64,000 nucleotides of DNA from Flavobacterium sp. HSC-32F16 (GTDB lineage Bacteria; Bacteroidota; Bacteroidia; Flavobacteriales; Flavobacteriaceae): positions 1,054,001-1,118,000 of the forward strand of contig NZ_JALKAC010000001.1 of the NCBI RefSeq assembly GCF_024171645.1, written 5' to 3'. The notes beneath the pieces were generated by a model. The model did no database searches, had not been told where the DNA came from, and saw only the letters and a list, made by a program, of their open reading frames with translations. The position numbers were made by a program, and so were the translations under genes. Below, piece by piece: positions 18,941 through 29,850 of this stretch; the first letter of the stretch is position 1, and each line of letters starts with the position of its first letter.

Positions 18941-20437
18941 TTAGTATAACGGATTTTGTTTGATTATACCTGCTCCAGTTTTAATTGAAATAGCTGGGAT
19001 AGGAAGAATAAATCTATTAGAGTTCGTGGCAGTTGGCTTAACATCCGATACTTTAAATCCTGCATCAAATCCGTCGGCATAATCATAACGTACCAAATCA
19101 AACCATTCTTCTCCGAATTCCGTACCGAGTTCCATCATCTTTTCAATTCGAACCGCTTCTAAGAACTGCGCGTAAGAAATTGACGAAGGATAAGTGACAA
19201 ATCCACTGCCTCCTGTAGTGGCGCCGGCTCTGATACGAATCGCATTTAAAGCTGCTAATGCATCAGCTGGAACACTGTTAGTGCTTCTGGCTGAAGCTTC
19301 TGCGTAGATTAAATACATTTCAGCCATACGAAGGTAGTATAACGTATCAAATATTGAATTTGGACCAGTAAACTGGGCAAATTTCATATTTCCGTTTATA
19401 CCCACTCCCTGAAATAAGTACTTACCTGTCTCCATAAATGGAATTCTGTTTACATCGTACTTAATAACTTGTCCGCCCACGGTCATTGTTCCATTTTTTC
19501 CCAGATCATAATACCAGGTCGATACTCCTGCAAAAACTGACCAGAAAGCCCCGTTTCCAATAACTTCTTGTTCATCAGCATATACAGAAAAGAGTGACTC
19601 TGAATTATTAATGGTATTTCTGGAAGTATGGTTGAAGAGCTCATTGAAAGTTGGAGTCAATGCAAAATCTGAACCGGAGTTCTTAATCACATCTTCTGAA
19701 AGTGCAGCTGCTTCAGCATATTTACCCATGTATAGCAGTATTTTTGCTTTCAATCCTTTAGCAAAAGTTTTATTGACGTAGTACTTAGCTCGGAGCGCCG
19801 GTGCGTTAGAAATACCCTCGTCCAGATCCTTTAAAATTGCATCATAAGTTGCACCAACCGATATTCTCGGATGTACCGTCGCATCTCTGGCCGGTTCTAA
19901 ACGTACATTTACACCATACTCGGAATCAATATCATAAAACTGGCCAAACAAACGAAGCAGACAGAAATGCCCCCATGCTCTAAGTATTTTGGCTTCCGCG
20001 ACTATTTCAGTGCGGCGGTTATCATTTGTAAAACTGGCATCAGTTAATTTTTCAACTCCGCTGATTACCCAGTTGGCCCTGTTGATCATGGTGTATTGAC
20101 CAGAGTAAAGAGTGGCTACTTTATCACCGTCAGTAACAGGATTATTGGCCATCAGGGACCGGTCTTCCACTGTAATGAACGGACCGTAGCCACCAGCATT
20201 TATGCCGCTTAGGGTACTTCCTATCATGGAATTATCAGGGTTTGATCCGCCTTTTTGCTGCAGAATTGCATAGACCCCGGTCAGAGCAAGTTCAGATGAA
20301 GATTCGTCTGTTATGGCAGTCTCTGCCGGCAGTGAATAAATCGGCTCATATTCATCTAAATCTTTGGTCAGGTCACAGGAAACTAGTAATACTGAAAAAA
20401 GGCATGCCGCTATATATAGGTTATATTTTGATTTCAT
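18941..20437 (-). CDS. SusD/RagB-type outer-membrane substrate-binding lipoprotein
   Basis: This 498-residue protein has a lipoprotein signal with the lipobox cysteine at residue 21 (LFSVLLVSCDL). The body shows the SusD pattern: an early MINRANWVISGVEKL helix region, TPR-like helices, YLRMAEMYLIYAEASAR, and a late VRIEKMMELGTEFGEEWFDLVRYD. SusD proteins sit as lids on SusC barrels at the cell surface and capture ligands. The ligand may be glycan or peptide; none of the neighbours is a glycosidase, while a peptidase and thiol enzymes follow. It lies 16 bp after susC. Confidence 0.95.
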   Translation of the reverse strand: MKSKYNLYIAACLFSVLLVSCDLTKDLDEYEPIYSLPAETAITDESSSELALTGVYAILQQKGGSNPDNSMIGSTLSGINAGGYGPFITVEDRSLMANNPVTDGDKVATLYSGQYTMINRANWVISGVEKLTDASFTNDNRRTEIVAEAKILRAWGHFCLLRLFGQFYDIDSEYGVNVRLEPARDATVHPRISVGATYDAILKDLDEGISNAPALRAKYYVNKTFAKGLKAKILLYMGKYAEAAALSEDVIKNSGSDFALTPTFNELFNHTSRNTINNSESLFSVYADEQEVIGNGAFWSVFAGVSTWYYDLGKNGTMTVGGQVIKYDVNRIPFMETGKYLFQGVGINGNMKFAQFTGPNSIFDTLYYLRMAEMYLIYAEASARSTNSVPADALAALNAIRIRAGATTGGSGFVTYPSSISYAQFLEAVRIEKMMELGTEFGEEWFDLVRYDYADGFDAGFKVSDVKPTATNSNRFILPIPAISIKTGAGIIKQNPLY

Positions 20438-20453
20438 TTTTACTTATTTAAAA

Positions 20454-23400
20454 TTAAAAAGTCACGTTAAATCCAATTGTAATTGTTTTAGCCAGAGGAT
20501 AATTAAATGATTCGTCTCTGTTTAAATCCGTAGTAGCACCGCCTCGAGGCTGAAAAACAGATTCCGGATCTCCTCCAATATAATTGCTGATCACAAATAA
20601 ATTATTGGCCAGTAATGACAGTCTCATGTTAGCTATACCTGTATTTTCCAGCCATTGAGATGGAAAATTATATCCTAAAGAAGCAGAACGCAGACGAATG
20701 TATGAAGCATCCCCGATATGTCGAGAATTAGCATAAGTTTCTATTGCCGATCCTACTCTTGCGTATCGGGCATCTGTTCTCTCAGGCGTCCAGGTATCAT
20801 AAATAACCGTAGTCGTATTAATAGCAGGAGAAGTTGCCTGATAAAAATTACCTACAGTAACCTCTTTCGAAACCCCCTGCTGGTATTGAAAATTAAATCC
20901 AAAATCAAAATTCTTATAACTTATAGTATTGTTCCACCCTCCGAAATAATTTGGATTTGGATTACCAAGGGCAACTCTGTCATTAATATCTATTCTCCCG
21001 TCCCCGTTTACATCCTTAAAAATGTAGTCTCCCGGCTGGTTAAGGTTTTGGTAATAATTTCCTGTTGGAGAAGCCGCATTTAGAGCATCTATCTCTGCCT
21101 GATTCTGTGCAATCCCTACAACGTCATACCCCATAATGACCCCGATAGGCTGACCTTCCTGAATTGAGGCTATATTTCCAAAACTAAAAATAGTCCCGCC
21201 ATTTAATCGATCAACATTGTTTTTGATAAATGAAATATTAAAGGAAGAATTCCATCTAAAATCTTTACTTCTGAATATATCTCCCCCAACAGTAATTTCC
21301 CATCCTTTATTGCTTACATCAGCCACATTTGAATTGTATGATGAAGTTCCTGTTTCAGCCGGTACTGGTGTGTAGAGAATGATTCCACTTGTCTTTTTAT
21401 CAAAATATCCTACTTCGGCAGTCAGACGATTGTTAAAGAATCCAAACTCAGCAGCAAGATCAAGCTGAGCAGTTTCTTCCCATCTGATATCCAGATTAGG
21501 GAGAGAGTTAATTGCAATACCATTAATACCTGCATATGTTGAATTCCCTCCAGAAAGTGATGACAGGTACGCTAGGTAAGAGAATGAGCCCAAATTATCT
21601 GATCCCGTCTTTCCTAGTGAAGCCCTTAATTTTAACTGGCTGACAACATCATTTTTAAAGAATTCTTCATTGTGGACATTCCATGCTAATGCTCCGGATG
21701 GGAAAAACCCATACTGGTTATTAGATCCAAATTTGGTGGATCCATCTCGTCTGGCTGTAAAAGTAGCCAGATAGCGGTCCTTGTAAGAATAATTTACTCT
21801 GCCGAATATGGAGTTAAGTCCCGTTTCTATAGATTCACTGCCAAATGTTGTCGCGCGGTTAGCAGATCCTATATTTGTTAAAATAAAATCATCAGGAAAA
21901 CCTGCATAGTTCTGCAGTGTAAGGTCAAGACGTGATTGATCCCATGAAATACCGGCAACAGCATCAATTTTATGGCCGCTCTCGAAGCTCTTAATATAGC
22001 TTAAGGTATTGCTAAAAGAAGTACTGTAACCCGAATTATACTGCATTCTCAGGCTGGCATCTGGCGTTCCATTAGTTGGATTTAATACCGCTCCTCTTGA
22101 GAAAGAGGGATCAAAATTAGACGTTTCATCCTTATTGGAGGCAGCACTTAGTAATGACTTGAATTTTAATCCATCCACTATCTCGATTTCTGCATACAAA
22201 GTTCCAAATACGTTTTGGCTTAATGTTTTATTTTTTGCAAGTCCTTCTCCTCCTACAGGGTTTCTTGTCGTTGTATTTACGCCAAATAATGCCGGTGTGC
22301 TGGAGTATTCACCGTTCTCAAGGAAAACAGGCAGGTCGGGCCTGAAATCACCATTTAGAAGCCCCCCTATGTCTGAGCTTTTATTTACTGAATTATTGTA
22401 GTTAATAGACGTTCCAATTTTAAGATGGTCGGTTACATTTGCATCTACGTTGGCCGCGAAAGTATATCTTTTGAATTTGCTTCCTATTAACATACCTTCC
22501 TGATCCGTTACATTTCCTGACGCCATGTAGGTTACCTTATCAGTTCCGCCCGAAAGGCTGAATCGATAATCATTCCAAAGCGCATTTTTATTGCTGATCT
22601 CTGACTGCCAGTCTGTATTGGCATTTCCATAAAACGTTCCTGCAACAATACTTTGATCCTGCGCGTTGCCTTCACCAGCATCAATTCTTTTCTGAGCTTC
22701 GCCAATATTGAATGCTCTGAACTGATCACCACTTAAAAAATCAAGTCTTCTTGTTGGATTCTGAAAAGTTGTATTAGCCGTGAAAGTAAATTGCGGCTTT
22801 TGTCCCTTCTTTCCATGTTTAGTGGTTATTATAACCACTCCTTTAGAAGCCCTTGATCCATAAATTGCAGCTGCAGAAGCATCTTTTAAAATATCGACAC
22901 GCTCCACATCATTTGGATTGATAGCAAGTAGTGGATTCTCTCTTACACCTGTTTGACCAAGACCATTATATTCAAAACTAGGATATAATGTAATAGGCAC
23001 ACCATCAACAACATATAACGGCTGATTATCCCCTCTAAGATCTGTCAAACCTCTGATATTTATTGAACCTGAAGAGCCAGGACGGCCATTAAGTGCGCTA
23101 ACAAACACTCCGCTGACCTTGCCGCCTAGGGCCTGATCAATACTCTGGGTTTTAATCTGAGCAATTTCTTCTGATTTAACTGAACCTACAGAACCTGTTA
23201 AATCTTTCTTTTTCGTTGTTCCATATCCCACAACAAGCACCTGCTCGAGTTCGCTTGCCTTTTCTCGAAGCTTGATATTGAAAACCTTTTTATCACCTGC
23301 AATACGTTCTGAATATACCTCAAAACCCATACCTGCGGCATAAATGAAATTTCCAACTTCAGCCTTTAATGAAAAAGAACCATCAAAATCTGTAGCAGTT

Positions 23401-23912
23401 CCTCTTATCAAAAAATCTTTACTGATCGCCTCGCCCTTCACGTTGCCGGTGGTAGAAACATATACCGTGATTCCAGGAATTCCTAAACCTGCTGCATCTG
23501 TAACTTTACCTGAGATTGCTACTTCGCTCTTCGCTTTAATTTTAGGAATTTCATCAATAACTATAGTATTATTATTAAAGCTGTAATTAAACCCTCCAGA
23601 AGAAAGAGCTTTTTTTAATAATTGATCAGCTTGAATACTTCCTTTTTCAAGCGTAACTTTAGGGTAGTTTCTAAACTTCTCTACCTGATAAATAAAAGTA
23701 TAGCTGGTCTGACTCATGATTAGATTAAATATCTCATCGACGCTCATACTCTTATTCTGGTCTATTTTTATCTTAGCTGTTTGTGCAGCGGCAGTATTGC
23801 TCATTAAACCAAAAATGGCAATACACATTAAAAATACAAGAGTTCTCAAACTCTTACTTTTTAAAATTTCATTTCTGCGGTTAAAAAAAACACTGGTTAA
23901 TTTATTTTCCAT
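20454..23912 (-). CDS. SusC/RagA-type TonB-dependent transporter with STN signalling domain
   Basis: This 1152-residue protein has a signal peptide ending in AAAQ and an N-terminal STN domain (MSVDEIFNLIMSQTSYTFIY, about residues 50-120). A carboxypeptidase-regulatory-like beta domain (ISGKVTDAAGLGIPGITVYV) is next, and then the plug (GGKVSGVFVSALNGRPGSSG, DILKDASAAAIYGSRASKGV) and a 22-strand barrel. STN domains in such receptors contact the periplasmic part of a FecR anti-sigma factor, whose gene lies directly upstream. The receptor therefore both imports ligand and signals its presence. A leader with repeated motifs precedes the start. Confidence 0.96.
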   Translation of the reverse strand: MENKLTSVFFNRRNEILKSKSLRTLVFLMCIAIFGLMSNTAAAQTAKIKIDQNKSMSVDEIFNLIMSQTSYTFIYQVEKFRNYPKVTLEKGSIQADQLLKKALSSGGFNYSFNNNTIVIDEIPKIKAKSEVAISGKVTDAAGLGIPGITVYVSTTGNVKGEAISKDFLIRGTATDFDGSFSLKAEVGNFIYAAGMGFEVYSERIAGDKKVFNIKLREKASELEQVLVVGYGTTKKKDLTGSVGSVKSEEIAQIKTQSIDQALGGKVSGVFVSALNGRPGSSGSINIRGLTDLRGDNQPLYVVDGVPITLYPSFEYNGLGQTGVRENPLLAINPNDVERVDILKDASAAAIYGSRASKGVVIITTKHGKKGQKPQFTFTANTTFQNPTRRLDFLSGDQFRAFNIGEAQKRIDAGEGNAQDQSIVAGTFYGNANTDWQSEISNKNALWNDYRFSLSGGTDKVTYMASGNVTDQEGMLIGSKFKRYTFAANVDANVTDHLKIGTSINYNNSVNKSSDIGGLLNGDFRPDLPVFLENGEYSSTPALFGVNTTTRNPVGGEGLAKNKTLSQNVFGTLYAEIEIVDGLKFKSLLSAASNKDETSNFDPSFSRGAVLNPTNGTPDASLRMQYNSGYSTSFSNTLSYIKSFESGHKIDAVAGISWDQSRLDLTLQNYAGFPDDFILTNIGSANRATTFGSESIETGLNSIFGRVNYSYKDRYLATFTARRDGSTKFGSNNQYGFFPSGALAWNVHNEEFFKNDVVSQLKLRASLGKTGSDNLGSFSYLAYLSSLSGGNSTYAGINGIAINSLPNLDIRWEETAQLDLAAEFGFFNNRLTAEVGYFDKKTSGIILYTPVPAETGTSSYNSNVADVSNKGWEITVGGDIFRSKDFRWNSSFNISFIKNNVDRLNGGTIFSFGNIASIQEGQPIGVIMGYDVVGIAQNQAEIDALNAASPTGNYYQNLNQPGDYIFKDVNGDGRIDINDRVALGNPNPNYFGGWNNTISYKNFDFGFNFQYQQGVSKEVTVGNFYQATSPAINTTTVIYDTWTPERTDARYARVGSAIETYANSRHIGDASYIRLRSASLGYNFPSQWLENTGIANMRLSLLANNLFVISNYIGGDPESVFQPRGGATTDLNRDESFNYPLAKTITIGFNVTF

Positions 23913-23915
23913 AAA

Positions 23916-23997
23916 TTTGGTTGGTCTAATTGGTTATAGCATTTAATTGATTAGTTATCATTAAGGGGATAAAGTCTTTATACTTTGGTCGGTCTAA
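23916..23997 (-). promoter_or_regulatory. susC leader with two near-identical 14-bp direct repeats
   Basis: TTTGGTTGGTCTAA (23916-23929) and TTTGGTCGGTCTAA (23984-23997) differ at one base and are 68 bp apart, inside the 103-bp gap upstream of the SusC start. They could be operator halves or leader-RNA elements; the role is not known. Confidence 0.5.
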
Positions 23998-24015
23998 GCT
24001 TTGTTCCCTTTAATT

Positions 24016-25200
24016 TTATTTTTTAATAATTATTCTGTCTTTTTTTATTTCATAGGCATTTATAAATTTAGTTTTCTTAATTAGGGTTAGTATTTCTTCT
24101 ATATTCTGCTTTTTATTCAGCACTCCTTTAAACTCAATATTTTCAAGGCTTTTATCTTCAAATTCCACATCTACATCATACCATCTGGAGAGCACTTGCA
24201 TGATTTCTTTTAAATTTTTGCTTTTAAAGGCAAACAATCCTTTCTTCCATGCCGTTTCAGAATACACATCTACCTCTGATACTGTTCTTTTTTTGTTTAA
24301 CTTATTTAAAGTAAGTTGCTGATTAGGCTTCAGCATCTCTTTTTGATCTGCAATTGCAACGGCTACTTTTCCTTCCACCAGCGTAGTATAAATAACATCC
24401 TCATCGCGGTAGGCTTTAACATTAAACTGAGTGCCTATTACTTCTATGTCCTGCAGACCTGTAAGAACCTGAAATTTTGCTCCCTTATGTGCTGTACTTG
24501 GCGATACTGTGAAGTAAGCCTCTCCATATACGAGTTCCACCTTCCTGGTCTCGCCTTCAACAAAAGAAACTGGATATTTTAATTTAGATTCGGAATTTAG
24601 CCAAACCTGTGTTCCGTCTGCTAATTTCACAAAAAACTCCCCTCCTCTGGGAACTGTCAAATAATTGTATGCTATTGTTTTTTTTGCAACATCAGTTTTT
24701 GTATAAACCAATTCTTCGCCATTACTTACAATATTTTTAGCTGTATATGATTTTCCTTTTTCAAGTACTATAGTCTCTCCGCTTTCCGTGGTAAGGGTAG
24801 CCTTATCACTTCCGATTTTAATCGTACTGTTCACGACAACTTTCTCTGGTATTTTACTGGCAGGTATACCATGCTCATCATAAAAGGCATTAAAAAAAAC
24901 AAAAAGCAGAACAGCTGCTGCAACAGCGTATTTAAATATGTTACTTTTAAGCAAATTGATAACTTTCGGTTTTTTAGGTTCGTCTTTCTTAATTCCTGCT
25001 AAGATATTTTCCAGCATTCTGTTTCGATACCCATTATCAGGATCTAGTTCTTCCCAAGCATTATCCTGCTGATAGCTTTCAGTATAGTTTATCAGCAGTT
25101 TCATCTCAGGAAGGGATATTCTGCCATCGAGATATTTCTCAACAAGTTTTTGAAAATCCTGTTTATTATAATTAGTATCCATTGAATTTTGATTTCCCAT
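24016..25200 (-). CDS. FecR-family anti-sigma factor
   Basis: This 394-residue inner-membrane protein has a short cytoplasmic N-terminus expected to bind the sigma factor, and one membrane helix (YAVAAAVLLFVFF, about residues 93-105). The periplasmic FecR domain includes VPRGGEFFVKLADGTQVWLN, and a C-terminal DUF4974-like domain (MQVLSRWYDVDVEF) is the usual partner of STN domains. A start six codons later (MDTNYN) is also possible. With the sigma gene 155 bp upstream and susC downstream, it completes a cell-surface-signalling trio. Confidence 0.95.
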   Translation of the reverse strand: MGNQNSMDTNYNKQDFQKLVEKYLDGRISLPEMKLLINYTESYQQDNAWEELDPDNGYRNRMLENILAGIKKDEPKKPKVINLLKSNIFKYAVAAAVLLFVFFNAFYDEHGIPASKIPEKVVVNSTIKIGSDKATLTTESGETIVLEKGKSYTAKNIVSNGEELVYTKTDVAKKTIAYNYLTVPRGGEFFVKLADGTQVWLNSESKLKYPVSFVEGETRKVELVYGEAYFTVSPSTAHKGAKFQVLTGLQDIEVIGTQFNVKAYRDEDVIYTTLVEGKVAVAIADQKEMLKPNQQLTLNKLNKKRTVSEVDVYSETAWKKGLFAFKSKNLKEIMQVLSRWYDVDVEFEDKSLENIEFKGVLNKKQNIEEILTLIKKTKFINAYEIKKDRIIIKK

Positions 25201-25355
25201 TATATGTATATATGTATAGTGTAGATAAAAGAAGTTATCACGTAAAAAAAAAATAACTTTTACTGATTTAGCAAATTCGCAAACATTAGCGAGTGCTATA
25301 CTGGTGAATTAACACAAAAAACACTCAATAATAACAATATCGTAATCTGCAGACT

Positions 25356-25937
25356 TTAGCGAAGCAGATGAAGTATAAATTCGATAGTTAAAGCATGGCC
25401 CAAAGAATCCCTTAGAACCTTAAGTGCATTTGTTATATGAGTTTCAACAGTTCTAGTGGATATCCCCAGAAGTTCGGCAATCTCCTTATGAGACAGCTCC
25501 TCATTTCTGCTCATATTAAAAACCAGCTGGCATTTGTCAGGCAGATTATCAATTATGAGTCTTACCTGTTCTTCAAGTTCTTCATGAATCATTCTGGTTT
25601 CCGGTGTAGAATACTGCATTCTGCTATTGATATCATCATATAATTCAACACGAATGGCTTTATCTTTTCTGAATTCAGCAAAAATTTTGTACCTCACAGT
25701 TGCGTACAAATAACTCTGCAGTGAAACTTTGATTTGAAGTTCATATCTTCTGTTCCAGAAATCAATAAAAACATCCTGAACGATTTCTTCGCATAATTCC
25801 CTATCTTTTAATAGATTGTATGAAAATGCTAAAAGCTGCCTGCAAAATCTATCATAAAGGATAGTCAGTGCTTCTTTACTACCAGCTTTAATGCTTTGTA
25901 TTAATTCCTCGTCAGTGATATTCATATTGTTTAACAA
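25356..25937 (-). CDS. ECF RNA polymerase sigma factor, Bacteroidetes family
   Basis: This 193-residue protein has sigma region 2 (FSYNLLKDRELCEEIVQDVFIDFWNRR) and region 4 (LSHKEIAELLGISTRTVETH), with a spacer typical of the Bacteroidetes FecR-linked ECF group. It should be held inactive by the FecR protein encoded next and released when the SusC receptor binds ligand. The likely targets are its own operon and susC. The start could also be the methionine four residues in (MNITDEE). Confidence 0.95.
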   Translation of the reverse strand: MLNNMNITDEELIQSIKAGSKEALTILYDRFCRQLLAFSYNLLKDRELCEEIVQDVFIDFWNRRYELQIKVSLQSYLYATVRYKIFAEFRKDKAIRVELYDDINSRMQYSTPETRMIHEELEEQVRLIIDNLPDKCQLVFNMSRNEELSHKEIAELLGISTRTVETHITNALKVLRDSLGHALTIEFILHLLR

Positions 25938-26467
25938 ATGTTTTGCAATTTAACCAAAAGTTAATAATTCGGATACTTTTTCTATTTATTACAAATAAAA
26001 TATATTCTTTTTTAGAATTACACAGTAAATTTATAGCATTTTACTCTTTTTTTTGCTTTTATTAAATTTAGGAACATATTTTTTGTGTAGTACTCATAAA
26101 CTCTAACAATACAATAGACTTAAAATATTGCGTTGCTTAAAAAAATGTCAGAAAAAAAATACTTCTAAAATATAATGTGCAAATGAGTACTACATTAAAA
26201 TTCTTGAAATCTTCGTTTTGAAAAATTCAATGTCTATAAAATTGCCTCATTTAATTCTGCTTCAACGAAATAATAAAGATTGACCTTTATTCCGCTTCAA
26301 TCCTATTTAAAAATCAACAGATGCTTTTACAAACCCATGATTTTACTCTAAAGCTAGATTTACATAATGAAAAAAGCTCCTCAAAAAAGGAGCTACAGAA
26401 GTTTAATTACAAAATATTTAGAAAATATTTATAAATAAAACCTAATTATCATACAATATTTTAACCA
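25938..26467. promoter_or_regulatory. Upstream region of the sigma factor with a long-range inverted repeat
   Basis: This 530-bp stretch has no gene. It contains the trxB terminator near 26371-26394 and a perfect 12-bp inverted repeat, TGTAGTACTCAT at 26086-26097 and its complement at 26183-26194. The promoter of the sigma gene must lie here. Confidence 0.5.
26371..26394 (-). terminator. trxB terminator
   Basis: A 7-bp stem (AGCTCCT/AGGAGCT) with a 6-nt loop is followed on the minus strand by TTTTTTC, about 75 bp past the trxB stop. Confidence 0.75.
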
Positions 26468-27415
26468 TTACTCTTTTGAAGCCAGATAGCGTTCCGCATC
26501 AAGTGCTGCCATGCAGCCTGTACCCGCAGCAGTAATAGCCTGACGGTATACATGATCGGCAGCATCACCCGCTACAAATACACCATCAACATTAGTTTTA
26601 GATGTTCCCGGAGTATTTACGATATAACCGGTTTCATCAAGTGTTATGTAGTCTTTGAAAATATCTGTATTTGGTTTATGACCAATGGCAACGAAAAATC
26701 CAGTAGCAGGAATTTCGATAACTTCACCAGAAGTTTTGTTTAACGCTTTTATTGCGTGTATTACTTTCTGGTCGCCTAATACTTCGACAGTATCGTGGTT
26801 CAGTAAAATTTCTATATTTTCTGTTTTGTGAACACGTTCTTCCATAATTTTTGAAGCTCTGAATTTTTCGCTTCTAACCAGCATTGTTACTTTTTTACAA
26901 AGCTTAGATAAGTAATGCGCCTCTTCGCAAGCAGAATCTCCTGCACCAACAATTACAACTTCCTGATTACGGTAGAAAAATCCGTCGCAAACAGCACAAG
27001 CAGAAACACCACCGCCCATTTGTAAATAATGCTGTTCTGATGGCAATCCTAAATATTTAGCCGATGCTCCTGTAGAGATAATAATCGTTTCACATTCCAG
27101 CTCGATTGAATCGTTGATCCAAACTTTATGAATCTCTCCTGAAAAATCAACTTTTGTCGCCCATCCATCACGGATATCAGCACCAAAACGTTTTGCTTGT
27201 TCTTGTAACTGAATCATCATTTCCGGTCCTGTAACACCATCAACATAACCTGGAAAATTTTCTACTTCATTAGTTGTAGTCAACTGCCCACCAGGCTGCA
27301 TTCCTTGATATAAAACTGGATTCATATTTGCTCTGGCAGCATAAATAGCAGCAGTATAACCTGCAGGACCAGAACCTATAATTAGACATTTAATTTTTTC
27401 AATAGTTTTTGACAT
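26468..27415 (-). CDS. trxB: Thioredoxin reductase
   Basis: This 315-residue flavoenzyme shows the FAD-binding GSGPAGYTAA near residue 14, the NADPH-binding VGAGDSACEEA near residue 156, and the redox-active CAVC at C140 and C143. Length and motif order are those of bacterial TrxB. It passes NADPH electrons to thioredoxin, which is also the electron source for DsbD, so it complements the periplasmic thiol genes to its left. It has its own terminator and appears to be independently transcribed. Confidence 0.96.
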   Translation of the reverse strand: MSKTIEKIKCLIIGSGPAGYTAAIYAARANMNPVLYQGMQPGGQLTTTNEVENFPGYVDGVTGPEMMIQLQEQAKRFGADIRDGWATKVDFSGEIHKVWINDSIELECETIIISTGASAKYLGLPSEQHYLQMGGGVSACAVCDGFFYRNQEVVIVGAGDSACEEAHYLSKLCKKVTMLVRSEKFRASKIMEERVHKTENIEILLNHDTVEVLGDQKVIHAIKALNKTSGEVIEIPATGFFVAIGHKPNTDIFKDYITLDETGYIVNTPGTSKTNVDGVFVAGDAADHVYRQAITAAGTGCMAALDAERYLASKE

Positions 27416-27475
27416 GGTTAATAAAATTAATTTAAGATGTAAAATGGTTAGTTCTGAAAAAAAACAATACTTTTT

Positions 27476-28591
<1,116 letters not shown>

Positions 28592-29593
28592 ATGAATAAG
28601 ATAAGTTTTTTTAATCCAGAGTTTTTTTGGCTGTTTCTACTGATTCCCAGTGTAATTATTTGGTACTTCTGGAAACGTAACGAGCAGTCCGCTAGCTTAA
28701 AAATGAGTTCGACAGCAGGTTTTCAAAATAGCAAATCTTTAATAGCAAAGTTAAAACCTGGTTTATATGTTTTTAGAATACTTGCGTTAAGTTCACTGAT
28801 AATTGCTTTGGCTCGACCAAGGACGGTAGATATAAGCAACCAGACTAAAATAACTAAAGGAATTGATATCGTAATGGCAATTGACGTTTCTGGAAGTATG
28901 CTGACAAAAGATTTAAAGCCAAATCGTATGGAAGCATTAAAAAAAGTTGCCGCAGATTTCGTTCAAGAAAGACCAAACGATAGAATAGGATTGGTCTTGT
29001 ACGCTTCAGAAGCGTATACAAAGACTCCAGTTACAAGTGATAAAGCCATTATTATTGAAGCTATAAAAAGTATTAAATACGATACTGTTTTGCAAGACGG
29101 AACCGGAATTGGAATGGGTCTGGCAACCGCTGTTAACCGACTGAAGAATAGTAAAGCAAAAAGCCGTGTAATTATCTTGCTTACCGATGGTGTGAATAAT
29201 GCTGGTTTTATTGAACCGGAAACTGCATCAGATATCGCAAAACAATACGGAATTAAAGTTTATACTATCGGTATTGGAACAAACGGAATGGCAGAATCAC
29301 CTTATTCCTATGCCCCGAATGGATCACTAATTTTCAAAATGCAGAAAGTAGAAATTGACGAACAATTATTGAAAAATATAGCCCGAAAAACCGATGGGAC
29401 TTATTTTAGAGCCACTAGTAATGATAAATTAGTACAGATATACAATTCGATTAATAAACTGGAAACTACTGAAATTGAGGAATTGAAGTTCTACGATTAT
29501 GACGAAAAATACAGAGGATTTGTTTTATTTGCACTCTTTTTAGTGGTACTTGAATTTGGATTAAGAAACACCGTTTATAGGAGCTTTATTTAA
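28592..29593 (+). CDS. BatA-like von Willebrand factor A domain membrane protein
   Basis: This 333-residue protein has N-terminal membrane helices (FFWLFLLIPSVIIWYFW and VFRILALSSLIIALARP). A vWA domain follows, with the metal-ion-dependent adhesion site DVSGS at residues 98-102 and a later LLTDGVNNAG. A C-terminal membrane helix comes last (FVLFALFLVVLEFGL). This is the BatA architecture. BatA normally sits in a moxR-batABCDE cluster with a MoxR ATPase, but none of those partners is nearby. It may be a stray paralogue. Confidence 0.88.
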   Translation: MNKISFFNPEFFWLFLLIPSVIIWYFWKRNEQSASLKMSSTAGFQNSKSLIAKLKPGLYVFRILALSSLIIALARPRTVDISNQTKITKGIDIVMAIDVSGSMLTKDLKPNRMEALKKVAADFVQERPNDRIGLVLYASEAYTKTPVTSDKAIIIEAIKSIKYDTVLQDGTGIGMGLATAVNRLKNSKAKSRVIILLTDGVNNAGFIEPETASDIAKQYGIKVYTIGIGTNGMAESPYSYAPNGSLIFKMQKVEIDEQLLKNIARKTDGTYFRATSNDKLVQIYNSINKLETTEIEELKFYDYDEKYRGFVLFALFLVVLEFGLRNTVYRSFI

Positions 29594-29850
29594 TTTTTTT
29601 AATAATATAAAAAAATAAATAATTGGAAGATAAACACTTAAAGATATACTTAAGAAGGATTAGTAAATAGATAAAATTAAATCATGAGTTTCAAAGTTAA
29701 AAATACACCTGAGAGCAGATTGGCAAAACTATTCCTGTCCAATTCTCTCTATTAAAGGATTAGATCTATCGTAGAGTTGTTTATCAGAATACTGGAATAA
29801 GAAAATTACTTTTGATTGTTAAGGAAAAACTGAAAAAATGATAGTTAAAA

